Origin: Beroe ovata
Taxonomy: Eukaryota > Ctenophora > Nuda > Beroida > Beroidae
Reading direction: 5' to 3'
Length of the DNA stretch: 11,970 nt
NCBI GenBank assembly: GCA_946803715.1
Contig: CAMPET010000292.1
Span: 63,421 to 75,390, forward strand
This document shows positions 6,201-11,938 of the stretch, piece after piece. Under the pieces are notes generated by a model. It had not been told where the DNA came from and made no database searches. It saw only the letters and a list, made by a program, of their open reading frames with translations. The position numbers and the translations under genes were made by a program. Each line of letters begins with the position of its first letter. Position 1 is the first letter of the stretch.

Positions 6201-8356
6201 GTCACCCTCCCTTTCCTCACGCTCTGACGTCTATCAGTAGCATTGACACCACTCCCTGCTCCATTGATGGCTGGAAGCTTGACACCCTCTTCAAATTGCT
6301 TTGGCAGGTTGCTAGGACGTTTACCAGACTTTCTCACAACTTTTCCCATGGGAACTGGACACTTCTCAACAGATATAAATGCAGCTGCTTCACTGTTAAC
6401 AGTCCTGTTAACACTGGTAACAGTTCTGGTAACACTTCTCTCAGGAAGGCTGGTCTCAGCTGGACTAGGAGGGGGCTTGGGCGGGGAATGCTTCTTTTCT
6501 CCTCTCTTCCTTATTTTCCTCAAGGATTTCACCGGTTTTGGAGCTTCAAATTCCACTTGGGAATCTTCTTGACATTCCCTAACCGTTAACTTCCTCCCAC
6601 TTTTTCCGTGCGACAAATTGAAGGTCTTCGATCTCCCGAAAGCAAGTTCCCACTCCACAGGAACGTCGTATGACTTCTTGAGAATGGACCGGGGTTGCTC
6701 ACACGATTTATCAGTGACGTCACGCGACGCGTAGCCCGATTGTTGGTGTCGTGATTTGCGTGAGGGGAAAGTGGTGTGCGTGCGTTTGAGCGGGAGCTGA
6801 GGGGGGGATGATGAGGATGAAGTGATTGAGAATTGATGATAATCCAATCAAGTGAGAAACTGTAGATGAAGCTAAACTCGAGAAACAGTCCCACTTAACC
6901 CAATACTTACTTTAGACGTGGTGAATGAACTATCATCGAAGATGCCACTATCATGTAGAGTTGACGGAGGGGAATTCTGAGTGGGGTTCGCTTGCGGAGT
7001 ACCACGTGGAGGGAGCGCTGATCCGTTGGGAGTGTTACTCGTGAGGGTGCCCACACCGCTACTCTCACCTGAACAATGAGGAGGGGGTGAGGAGGGGGTG
7101 AGGAGGGGGTGAGGAGGGGAATGAGGGGAGTGTGGAGCTGTGCAATATGAGGGAGGGAGGAGATCTGTAGAGTAAGATTGGTGAATGGTCATGCTTTGTG
7201 AAACACCACAAAGGAGAAGGGTGAACTACCGAATTCTCTAAATTCGAAATAGTGACAGCTGAACTCGAGACTAACTAAGATCGTGAAATACCTGAGTTTA
7301 TCCGATAACTGGCGTACATACTGGAAGTCTGGACTCCGTACGAGTCGTTGGAGAAGGAGTTGGACTTGGTGGGGGGACAGGAACCACTCCCATTGTTAGC
7401 CTGCGTGAGGGAGAGAGAGTTATCAGTGAGAGAGAGAGAGTTGTGAGGAGAAGTTACTCATTCAGGCGGGGGTATGATGATCAAACACAGTTTCAAACTT
7501 TCATATTCACTGATATGTGACAGAGGAATGTTTTAGCCGGGCTAGGGCTGCCGGCTGAGTGGGTAACTTGTAGTCAATGACACATTCTCCTTAGAAAAAC
7601 ATTAAGAACTGAGAACTCTCTCTCTCTCCCACTCTTACCTCATCCTCGTTGTTCCGAGTGGAGACACTGGGCCAACTTCGTTTTGGATCGGGCGACCCCT
7701 GCACAGAGGGGAAATACTTCTTGAGAGATCCCAGAGCATTGGATCTGGGGTAGAGGAGTGTTATACATCAGTTACCATGGTAACGCATATCGGTGTCACG
7801 GGGTTACCATGGTAACAGCTCACCTGGGGGACGGAGGTTTAGCGGACTCCACCTCTCCGTTCTCCAACTGGATCTTCTTGAGATGCATCTGAGCGTAGCT
7901 TCCGCCATCTGTCCTCGCCCCACCTCCCTTTATGAACACGTGGCTACGGTCGGTAGCTACACGTGTATTACCAAACACGCCCCCGCCACCGGCTGCTGTC
8001 CGGTCACGTGATCCACCGCCCGGATATTGCTCTTCCGCACCCTGGGATAACTTAGTAGTAGAGGCAGGGAATTTATGAAGGAGTAAAGTGAGGGGTTGTT
8101 GAAGGAGTGAGGGGAGTGATAATGTTGAGGTAGTTTGGGATTTTGGTGCGGTCTACTGTTCCCATAGCAACGCAACACACTCTCTCTTATTGTCATGAGT
8201 ACTGAACTCACTCGACACTCACCCAAATCACAACTTCTGGATTATCGGGGACATCTGGTTTAGTGTATCGGAAGAATTTAGGGCCCGCAAGTGGAACGGG
8301 AATCTTAGATCGGGGTCGTGGGGTTGCAATGGTGGAATTGATGAATGAGTACTTGG
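163..8356 (-). CDS. TOGARAM1/crescerin-like TOG-domain protein, partial multi-exon gene
   Basis: Seen: 21 candidate exons on the minus strand, bounded by AG acceptors and GT donors, keep one frame through every junction and encode about 1,250 residues. The product has a long low-complexity linker, one complete TOG-type HEAT array (exons 13-17) and the start of another (exons 20-21). Diagnostic stretches include EEWNYKVRGLHLLRRLA, EVSNLRSQVSRLAI, KAGEHNQFIRND and DGNQETRYYGR. Known: TOG domains bind tubulin. TOGARAM1/crescerin carries TOG1-TOG2-linker-TOG3-TOG4 and regulates ciliary microtubules. Inferred: these are TOG3 and TOG4. The closest alternative is another TOG protein such as CLASP, but the RSQVSR and ETRYYGR blocks and the linker-TOG-TOG order favour TOGARAM. 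The start codon and first exons are not identified, and the 3' end lies beyond base 163. Family assignment is fairly sure; individual linker exons are less so. Confidence 0.82.
301..383. repeat. Imperfect inverted repeat (fold-back)
   Basis: The left arm at 301-322 (ACTAGTGAAATAACTCACTC...) is an imperfect reverse complement of the right arm at 359-383 (...GAGTTATTCACTAG). A roughly 36-bp loop between them contains further TAAGTGAATAACTTA sequence. It lies in the intron between exons 20 and 21. It could be a small MITE remnant or a structured intron element. Confidence 0.65.
440..583 (-). CDS. Exon 20 (linker and start of the second TOG domain)
   Basis: Encodes an Arg-rich stretch (SPRVARRAAGPRRDV) and then VADKMPASLYENLNSNNWQD. 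The LYE.LNSNNWQDR block is a classic first TOG helix with its conserved Trp. Acceptor ACACTTCAG, donor ATAG|GTTAGT. Phase 2 in and out. Confidence 0.8.
593..606. promoter_or_regulatory. X-box-like palindrome GTTGTCATGGAAAC
   Basis: Close to the RFX X-box consensus (GTTNCC ATGG NAAC type). It lies in the intron 10 bp upstream of the exon 20 acceptor. A second one, GTAGTCATAGCAAC, is at 686-699. Confidence 0.5.
955..968. promoter_or_regulatory. X-box-like site GTATCCATGGTAAC, with a nearby CRE
   Basis: Intronic X-box-type sequence. A perfect palindromic CRE, TGACGTCA, follows at 977-984. Two further half-related GTGGTATC/GGTAACTC elements precede it at 921-950. Confidence 0.5.
989..1081 (-). 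CDS. Possible cassette exon 19 (inter-TOG linker)
   Basis: Encodes KSKAGVSPEKPSVEQQESSF and a short His/Pro tail. The acceptor CTTACTCACACAG is good, but the donor GTTATG is weak. The exon is 93 nt and symmetric (phase 2 to 2), so the gene stays in frame with or without it. It adjoins a large GTGA repeat. Confidence 0.38.
1085..1365. repeat. (GTGA)n-type tetranucleotide satellite
   Basis: About 280 bp of degenerate GTGAGTGA units with interspersed GTAT, GCAA and GGGA variants. It lies in the intron before candidate exon 19. On the minus strand it reads as a spurious Ser-Leu-Thr-His repeat ORF. Confidence 0.93.
1438..1518 (-). CDS. Exon 18 (inter-TOG linker)
   Basis: Encodes RFRSQPVSRAPSNLSATYPA and TTSARKI. 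The acceptor CAAATTTTCAG gives phase 2, in line with exon 17. The nearby alternative acceptor GGTCTCAG would break the frame into exons 19 and 20. Donor CAG|GTAGGG. Length 81 nt, phase 2 in and out. Confidence 0.62.
1660..1830 (-). CDS. Exon 17 (last TOG helices)
   Basis: Encodes YYGRLILSWCLDNPNFDSLC, NRHLSAASARNIRNMCDKIV and TKGVGTLPAASDRTSG. The YYGR..L.....NPNFD pattern following ETR is the sixth HEAT repeat in TOGARAM TOG domains. Acceptor CCCCCTCCACAG, donor CAG|GTGAGC. Phase 2 in and out. Confidence 0.87.
1997..2155 (-). CDS. Exon 16 (TOG HEAT repeat 5)
   Basis: Encodes YHKNATVRAVSALCFKDVVA, RMGVNKCLNTKDIVSKFLAA and LDKLSHDGNQETR. The H.NATVR and RMG patterns fit the fifth HEAT repeat of a TOG domain. 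Acceptor CATATTCCATCAG, donor AAG|GTGAGA. Phase 2 in and out. Confidence 0.88.
2189..2228. promoter_or_regulatory. Two X-box palindromes in a 104-nt intron
   Basis: GTTACCATGGTAAC at 2189-2202 is a perfect palindrome. GTTACCATGGCAAC at 2215-2228 has one change, and a half site ATGGTTGCC follows at 2235. Both match the RFX X-box consensus known from ciliary genes. They occupy the middle of the intron between exons 15 and 16. Confidence 0.65.
2260..2404 (-). CDS. Exon 15 (TOG HEAT repeat 4)
   Basis: Encodes DLDRTCECLLIKAGEHNQFI, then RNDIVVTLSKVVEHGTPARV and LSALLNSG. The LLxKAGExNxFIRxD block is typical of the fourth HEAT repeat in TOGARAM TOG domains. Acceptor TTCCCCTAG, donor GTGAGT. Phase 1 in, 2 out. 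Confidence 0.87.
2418..2592 (+). repeat. Clustered GGTGTCA motifs, intron 14
   Basis: Six exact GGTGTCA heptamers start at 2418, 2433, 2450, 2513, 2551 and 2586, with degenerate copies between them (AAAGTGGTTTCC, AGTGGTGTTAG). The typical context is AAGTGGTGTCAAGGGGA. In gene sense this reads TTGACACCACTTTCC, immediately upstream of the exon 15 acceptor. Confidence 0.8.
2844..2953 (+). repeat. Second GGTGTCA cluster, intron 14
   Basis: Four exact heptamers start at 2844, 2876, 2915 and 2947, close to the exon 14 donor end of the same 560-nt intron. A single copy at 3156-3162 sits just upstream of the exon 14 acceptor. Confidence 0.78.
2965..3148 (-). CDS. Exon 14 (TOG HEAT repeats 1-3)
   Basis: Encodes VRGLHLLRRLAKHHPDNFQN, then VRLTCAEVSNLRSQVSRLAI and QIIGDYFTIFKGGMDS. 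The spacing and the V.NLRSQVSR..I..IGDYF pattern match TOG HEAT repeats of the TOGARAM type. Acceptor ACACCTCCTCAG, donor CAG|GTGAGA. Phase 0 in, 1 out. Confidence 0.87.
3359..3515 (-). CDS. Exon 13 (linker end and first helix of TOG domain)
   Basis: Encodes a polar acidic stretch, LLDEKEEVPLINPEAAANEA, and then VKDLKIGGEEWNYK. The last part matches the first HEAT repeat of a TOG domain, with the family's conserved Trp in the intra-HEAT loop. Acceptor ACTCCGCAG, donor AAG|GTAGAG. Phase 2 in, 0 out. Confidence 0.78.
3548..3607 (+). repeat. 4 x 15-bp tandem repeat
   Basis: Four consecutive copies of GTGGTGTCAGGGGGA. The second has one substitution (GTTTCA); the others are identical. It lies 32 bp upstream of the exon 13 acceptor on the minus strand, where it reads as C-rich TCCCCCTGACACCAC. 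Confidence 0.95.
4073..4101. promoter_or_regulatory. Paired X-box-like sites next to the exon 12 donor
   Basis: GTTGTTATGGTAAC at 4073-4086 and GTTGTCATGGTTAC at 4088-4101 are almost adjacent. They lie within the first 35 nt of the intron downstream of exon 12. Confidence 0.5.
4106..4190 (-). CDS. Exon 12 (linker)
   Basis: Encodes KPVSAPVESRQEPTLGVKKS and SSKTQIRA. Acceptor TTCTGTCCCAG, perfect GTGAGT donor. Phase 1 in, 2 out. Two copies of the dispersed GGTGTCA motif fall inside this exon. Confidence 0.68.
4270..4329. repeat. Two-copy ACATGTCAAC...CACGTG repeat
   Basis: ACATGTCAACACACGTGG at 4270 and ACATGTCAACTCACACACGTG at 4304, with an extra ACATGTCC between them. Each copy couples an ACATGT palindrome to a CACGTG E-box. 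It lies in the 148-nt intron between exons 11 and 12. Confidence 0.7.
4339..4644 (-). CDS. Exon 11 (acidic then Arg-rich linker)
   Basis: Starts SLSDNSEDDSSDKDDDERGN, a strongly acidic stretch, then TRMRFEKKRAQYVERQSAEH, and ends in a Gly/Glu/Pro-rich low-complexity tail (GGRGGEEEGEEGEEM). Acceptor CTCTCCCCAG, donor ATG|GTGAGG. Phase 1 in and out. The tail corresponds to a (CCT)n-like run on the plus strand at about 4408-4460. Confidence 0.7.
4665..4739. promoter_or_regulatory. X-box-like sites in the 111-nt intron between exons 10 and 11
   Basis: GTTACCATGGTCAC at 4665-4678 and GTTACCATGGTATC at 4726-4739, with CACATGGTAACC between them and GTTGTCATGACTAAC running into the exon 10 donor at 4741-4755. 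Together they fill most of the intron. Confidence 0.55.
4756..5044 (-). CDS. Exon 10 (Lys-rich linker, alternative sites)
   Basis: Encodes TPQNAAKKKLKQAAEDAKKP, a basic and probably helical stretch, then acidic/polar sequence ending AYSPDDG. The acceptor is AGTACAG. An AG 5 nt upstream (exon start 5049) is the partner for the short form of exon 9. An internal GTAAGG donor (exon end 4909) has the same exit phase, 1, as the main donor GTTAGT. Confidence 0.66.
5171..5359 (-). CDS. Exon 9 (charged linker, alternative donor inside)
   Basis: Encodes AKLDKIRLEELGKEDRRRTR, a highly charged and probably helical stretch, then a Gly-rich part and DMKVDAYHIGNGYVEM. The donor used here is ATG|GTGAGA. A stronger donor, CTAG|GTAAGG, lies inside the exon with exon end 5326 and is also frame-compatible when paired with the upstream acceptor of exon 10. 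Phase 0 in, 0 out in the long form. Confidence 0.6.
5533..5617 (-). CDS. Exon 8 (linker)
   Basis: Encodes SRNQSCSPGKPGSRGASPED and then GNQRLEQ. The acceptor CCCTCATCAG and donor CAG|GTGAGG are both good. Phase 2 in, 0 out. A second frame is also open, but only this one joins exon 9 in phase. Confidence 0.62.
5646..5806 (-). repeat. TGACACC cluster in inverted orientation, intron 7
   Basis: Exact TGACACC copies start at 5646, 5711, 5728, 5774 and 5800, with variants TGACGCC and TTAACACC. The context CTTGACACCACTTC is the reverse complement of the units at 2418-2953. The orientation is therefore opposite to the 2.4-3.6 kb clusters. Confidence 0.78.
5817..5917 (-). CDS. Exon 7 (linker)
   Basis: Encodes RSSPFTSDDTRPNSLNHT and continues polar. 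Acceptor TCTCTTTCCCAG, donor CAG|GTAATG. Phase 0 in, 2 out. The intron between exons 6 and 7 happens to be open in this frame, so a naive ORF runs through both. Confidence 0.66.
6083..6796 (-). CDS. Exon 6, large linker exon (238 codons)
   Basis: This is the largest exon. It encodes a basic, Ser/Pro-rich segment with PRSILKKSYDVPVEWELAFG near the start, a Lys/Pro-rich KKHSPPKPPPSPAE stretch in the middle, and RRKIRNGGKTYRVKLSDTEQ at the end. It reads through 714 nt without a stop. Acceptor CCCCCCCTCAG, donor CAG|GTGGGA. Phase 0 on both sides. No folded domain is recognised. I infer an intrinsically disordered linker joining the N-terminal and C-terminal TOG pairs. Confidence 0.8.
6911..7068 (-). 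CDS. Exon 5 (linker, Ser/Thr/Pro-rich)
   Basis: Encodes GESSGVGTLTSNTPNG and later STLHDSGIFDDSSFTTSK. The donor is a perfect GTAAGT. The acceptor lies downstream of a 12-bp C-rich tandem repeat that forms its pyrimidine tract. Phase 1 in, 0 out. Confidence 0.72.
7078..7121 (+). repeat. 12-bp tandem repeat GAGGAGGGGGTG
   Basis: Three full copies plus a partial one, with five-G runs at regular spacing. On the minus strand it forms a long CCCCCTCCTCA pyrimidine tract directly before the exon 5 acceptor. The G-rich strand could form a G-quadruplex. Confidence 0.9.
7292..7400 (-). CDS. Exon 4 (linker, Ser-rich)
   Basis: Encodes a Ser/Asn-rich segment including PPTKSNSFSNDSYGVQTSS. Acceptor CCCTCACGCAG, donor CAG|GTATTT. 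Phase 0 in, 1 out. No domain is recognised. Confidence 0.7.
7639..7744 (-). CDS. Exon 3 (linker)
   Basis: Encodes SNALGSLKKYFPSVQGSPD and continues to a NNEDE end. The acceptor is TCTACCCCAG and the donor GAG|GTAAGA. Phase 2 in, 0 out. The preceding intron is only 79 nt and carries two perfect X-box-type palindromes. Confidence 0.72.
7771..7816. promoter_or_regulatory. Two perfect GTTACCATGGTAAC palindromes in a 79-nt intron
   Basis: Identical 14-bp perfect palindromes at 7771-7784 and 7803-7816, separated by 18 bp that contain GGTGTCA. The second ends 7 bp before the exon 2 donor. They match the RFX X-box consensus. Confidence 0.68.
7824..8041 (-). CDS. Exon 2 (linker, Gly-rich)
   Basis: Encodes a glycine-rich stretch starting GAEEQYPGGG and then SYAQMHLKKIQLENGEVE, a basic/acidic segment that may be helical. 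A good acceptor (TTATCCCAG) and donor (AG|GTGAGC) flank it. Phase 0 in, 2 out. The coding sequence contains three CACGTG hexamers, which look incidental. Confidence 0.7.
8158..8171. promoter_or_regulatory. X-box GTTCCCATAGCAAC
   Basis: Fits the classical GTNNCCATRGNAAC X-box form. It lies in the intron between exons 1 and 2 of the visible gene. Confidence 0.55.
8223..8356 (-). CDS. Exon 1 of the visible gene (linker)
   Basis: This is the most upstream exon I can support. It encodes a Pro/Lys-rich segment with PRPRSKIPVPLAGPKFFRYT and ends NPEVVIW before a strong GTGAGT donor. The acceptor after GTAAACAG has a weak pyrimidine tract. An in-frame TAA lies a few bases upstream, so the exon cannot extend further. 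Entry phase 1, exit phase 0. There is no methionine, so an upstream exon must supply the start. Confidence 0.6.
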
Positions 8357-9547
8357 CTGTTTACATTCTGAGAGTGGTCCATGAGAATGAGAATCTCGAG
8401 ATAATTGTTTCATTGAATTGTAGTCACAGAGATTGGAGACTGATAGCCAGCGATCGGAAATTATTGCCATCTAAAATCTAAATCCCGGAAGAAATTAGAA
8501 AAATCAAGAAAACAGGAAAAAAGGAAGGAAGATCAGCTCATTGCCAATCATACAACTACCAAGAGGAAACAAAACGCTGTGATATATCCGGATAAAGAGT
8601 TTATATCATGGTTCGTCATTATAGAAAGAGAGAGAGACTTGCTGATCATGATCTTGGAGCTAGAGTTGGACTGTATAGTATACAGCTCTTGTGGAGTTTA
8701 GCTTGCGAGAGGGGGAGAGATAAACAGTCGATCTAGAGAAAGAGAGAGAGACTGAGAATGATATAGAGACTTATCTAAAGAGAGAGTTAATTGTATCGTG
8801 ATTATCTACGTAGACGAGAATCTCTATTATAAATCGTTATCATTATCCCGCATCTATTGTAAATATATGTGCACTCCTCAGAATATTGCATAGCGCAGCA
8901 ATCAAGTTCTATGAGGGAGGGAATCACTCAATTCGTGGAATATATTGAGATTCCCAATGGTACCCGGCCATTTTTATTCCCATCACATAATAAATGGCTG
9001 AACGTTGGTTGAAGGACATTATCCACATAAAATCTCACGCTACTCCTTCATAAACCTGGTCATTGACTCTGTACTCCTTGGCATAGAGGGAGAAGTATAA
9101 ATAGTAGCTATAAAAAGACTACCGCTTTGATTAGTCTAGAATCTCGCGTATATAGACCAAATTACATATTGTTCCCTATCATTTCCATTTGGTCAAATCT
9201 TCTCTAGATGATTCTATAGAAGAGAAAATAAATCCCGATGTTGAGCGATTTACATGCCAGTCCACGGTCATAGAAGCTATGGAAATATAAACAAAAAACA
9301 GAACAAAATTCAGAAAATCGGCTATCGGATGACAACCTTTTAAAGGGGCGTTAAGTTGTGTTGTTGAGTTTCAATTAAATAAATCATCAGATCTCCGGAA
9401 TAAAGGAGGAATAGGCAAGTGTTCTGGATCGGGACTGAACCATGATCTGCTAATTATCCCATATAAGGTAATAGGATCACGAGTACACAGGAAGAGAAAC
9501 ACGGGGGTATAACAAAGGTGGATGAAACACTGAGAGTAGCTGGATTT

Positions 9548-9561
9548 GTAGTCATGGCAAC
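9548..9561. promoter_or_regulatory. X-box-like site GTAGTCATGGCAAC
   Basis: Lies in the AT-rich region upstream of the visible exons, where a promoter or 5' intron of the TOG gene could be. Confidence 0.45.
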
Positions 9562-10028
9562 CGCGATTATAGTAAAGTGTGCTAACTGAGTGTGAGTAAC
9601 TATTGTGTGAGAGGTATTGTTAATGGAATTAGTCTCTCTCTCTGTGAGTGTTAATATCAGAGATATGATCCGGAGTCTCATTAAGTGGAAGCCGAGGAAA
9701 TATCTTGACAGATTTGAAAATTCAATCTAACAGAGAACAGATGGCTCTAAGGTTTGCATTTTGTAATAAGCCTAGATCCGTAGGTACGTCACTCGGGAAT
9801 CGAAAAAAGCTGAATAACGAACAGGTTGAAAAGGATCAGTGATCCCACATCCGATTCCGATTATTTATAGAAGAAAATCCGAAAGCGTAACCTCCGTGTT
9901 AATAAACTGAAGCGTATGGTTTATCTCACATGCATATCTACTTTTCAATATCCGATCAATGGTTTTCAGCAAGTACTTGTTCAACTGCCAGCAGATAGAC
10001 AAAAGTCGTACGTAATTTCCACTACTTG

Positions 10029-10042
10029 GTTGTTATGGCAAC
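10029..10042. promoter_or_regulatory. X-box-like site GTTGTTATGGCAAC
   Basis: The second X-box-like sequence upstream of the visible exons. It is followed by a TATA-like TATAAATAAA at 10141 and ATTGG (inverted CCAAT) at 10192 and 10223, so the 10.0-10.25 kb stretch has promoter-like composition. Confidence 0.45.
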
Positions 10043-10381
10043 GGAAATGCTACTAAGACAACCAAATTTGCTGCGTTAGCAACCTGAGTGTGAAAACCAC
10101 GAAGTCAATGAAACCCAGAAACCTACATTCACTACAAAAGTATAAATAAAACTCTCGTTTCTAACTGGACAGGAGTGAAAGCAGCGTGGTGATTGGACAG
10201 TTAGACAGCGGGAATCACGCTGATTGGCTCATCGAACAAAAATACCCTCACTCGAAAAAACAGCGCATATTACATAGCCCACGTCAGCAGTTATGCTGGC
10301 GGCAGCATCCTAAATAGAGATATCATAGGATCATGCAGGATATAGGGTATTCCTCCTAGAAGTAGAAAAAGAGAAGGAGGT

Positions 10382-11055
10382 CTATAAATAAAGTCTATCC
10401 GCGTCATCGAGGGAGGAGATGGAAACCACTTCTTGTACGAGAACTCCTGCTTGGATCTCCATGGTTCTCCAATCTTCCTTGGAGCGGAGCCAGAACTTGG
10501 GAAGCAAAACTATGAAGTGTGGGGGAATAAAGCTATTATAGTATAGGATATGGACGATTAGAGAAAGTGGGCACTAAGGAGAGGGATGGATGAAAAAGCG
10601 GAGGAAACTCTATGCAGAAAACATTCCGAATATTATCTGAAAACTCGCAATCCTCCACTTTTGAAGGATGAAAAAATCAACAACACGCATCAATCGATTA
10701 GATGTTGGGGTGACGTAATGACGTTATGTCATAAAATTATAGACACCGCCTGAAACACACATACACACAATTATTCCATTTATGGTAACGGGTGATACCT
10801 CATACCGATATTTCCTTTCATGGATTGATTGGAAGAAAAAAAGGAGCCCAAAACACGGATCGGCAGGTAAGATATATGAGTGGCATTCCAAACTGCGAAG
10901 TTTAAAATATGCATAGCAATTGTGTTGCCCATTACCGTGTCCCGTGGATGATAGACATTGTCAAGCACAATGTTAGAAGTACAGCAATTTGCTATCGACA
11001 CAAGTATAAGGAGGAGAATTCTTCCTGTCGCTATGATAGTAGGAAATAATACCAT
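10382..11055 (-). CDS. Possible two-exon small secreted protein
   Basis: Tentative. Exon a (11055 to 10806) starts MVLFPTIIATGRILLLILVS, a good signal-peptide shape, followed by NCCTS and sequons NATH and NQSM. A GTATGA donor gives phase 1. Exon b (10509 to 10382), after CACTTCATAG, enters in phase 1 and reads LLPKFWLRSKEDWRTMEIQ, then VLVQEVVSISSLDDADRLYL and a TAG stop. Together they give about 125 residues. I recognise no family. The phase match could be chance, and a plus-strand ATG plus strong donor (10782-10866) overlaps exon a. Function unknown. Confidence 0.28.
10711..10731. promoter_or_regulatory. Double CRE/ATF-like element
   Basis: TGACGTAA at 10711, TGACGTTA overlapping at 10719, and TTATGTCA ending at 10731 form a near-palindromic 21-bp element. 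It resembles CREB/ATF or bZIP binding sites. Confidence 0.5.
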
Positions 11056-11204
11056 ATATGGTAATGGTGATTACCAAATATGGTAATGGTGATGTTCAAA
11101 TATGGTAATTCAGTGACCAGGATGACGGGCAGATGATAAACCCCGAATATAATGGAGATGATAATCATGATTGTTATCATAAATCCCGGAAAGGACATGT
11201 TCAT
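11031..11204 (-). CDS. Short hydrophobic ORF (57 aa), doubtful
   Basis: Starts MNMSFPGFMITIMIIISIIF, a strong hydrophobic helix, followed by GVYHLPVILVTELPYL and one sequon, NITI. It overlaps the start of the preceding ORF in another frame and runs through the 22-bp repeat. It may be a first exon with a signal peptide, or chance in AT-rich DNA. Confidence 0.15.
   Translation of the reverse strand: MNMSFPGFMITIMIIISIIFGVYHLPVILVTELPYLNITITIFGNHHYHIWYYFLLS
11052..11061. promoter_or_regulatory. CArG box CCATATATGG
   Basis: Exact CC(A/T)6GG, the SRF/MADS-box consensus, and a perfect palindrome. It overlaps the start of a 22-bp tandem repeat and the ATG of a weak minus-strand ORF, so its role is uncertain. 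Confidence 0.4.
11056..11109. repeat. 22-bp tandem repeat, 2.5 copies
   Basis: Copies at 11056-11077 and 11078-11099 share ATATGGTAATGGTGAT; a partial third copy is at 11100-11109. Internal TTACCA/TGGTAA pairs make it partly self-complementary. Confidence 0.85.
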
Positions 11205-11938
11205 GGTGTCTATTCATTACCAGGTGCAACACCAATCTCAGTGTGGTGGATACAGCTAGCACTATGTTTCCGGCACAATTACCGCCCCCACCCTGTGTTA
11301 TGTGCACGATGATATCCCCGCTCGGCAGCGTGTGTGGGAGAAGCTGAGGCTGATTCCAGTACAAGAAGCAGTGCTACTACCCCTCATTGTACCCCCTCAC
11401 GCAGGCCGTGCCAAACCTCTGTATAGAACCAGGCTAGTACCCCCTCACCACGCGATATAGTTGAACCATGCTGAGCCAATTTCCGGTCTAGACTCAGTAA
11501 TCATCCTCACCAATCACTGATCAGTATTATGAGGATGTTATCCCGCAATATTATGATCGATAATTATGTTGGTTATCATGCTATGAGCGTGCCATTGCTA
11601 TGAATAGGTGGATATCAAGAGAGTCTGTATCCTGAGTCTATAGGTTCATCATGGGTGGTTCATCACAGATGGTAACATTGGTGTTGTTACCTTGGCATAT
11701 GTTGGTTGTATGTGGCTGCAGTTGACACTGACCTGAAACAAGGGAATCGATAAGAGGGTGTGGCACTCACTCTACAGACAGAAACACGGGTAGACAACTA
11801 CAGGACAGTCAGTTAGACAAGATTTGGACTGCAGTACACATACAGACAGGGAGACCAAAGAGGGATCGATCAGGGGAGTGTGGTTTATAACTGGAATGAG
11901 TGAACTGGGGTGTGAGCAGTGAGGGAGGGAAAGGGGAG
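11205..11938. other. Unassigned region with short candidate exons
   Basis: The GC-richer patch at 11270-11420 has short open stretches on both strands but no clear gene. On the minus strand, CCTTGTTTCAG followed by a 42-nt open stretch (VSVNCSHIQPTYAK) and a GTAACA donor at about 11691-11732 could be a microexon. Nothing here is firm. Confidence 0.35.

Larger units (their letters stand above)
8480..10380. other. AT-rich region without supported genes
   Basis: No exon with convincing coding character and consistent phase was found. It holds GAGA-type microsatellites (about 8625-8760), TATA-like sequences at 9096 (TATAAATAG) and 10141, and two X-box-like sites. A short minus-strand open stretch at about 9037-9118 reads YFSLYAKEYRVNDQVYEGVA before a TGA. 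This may be the promoter and 5' region, or a long first intron, of the TOG gene. Confidence 0.55.

Noticed and set aside
6715-6722. Perfect CRE (TGACGTCA)
   Set aside because: It is inside coding exon 6 (Asp-Val-Thr codons), so no regulatory role is supported.
5813-6847. Single 344-codon minus-strand ORF as one gene
   Set aside because: It combines exon 6, an open intron and exon 7. Clear splice sites at 6083 and 5917 and phase matching to neighbours show it is not one exon, and its ATG lies in the intron before exon 6.
7920-8010. Three CACGTG E-boxes as a regulatory cluster
   Set aside because: All three lie within coding exon 2 and encode ordinary codons, so chance or codon constraint is enough to explain them.
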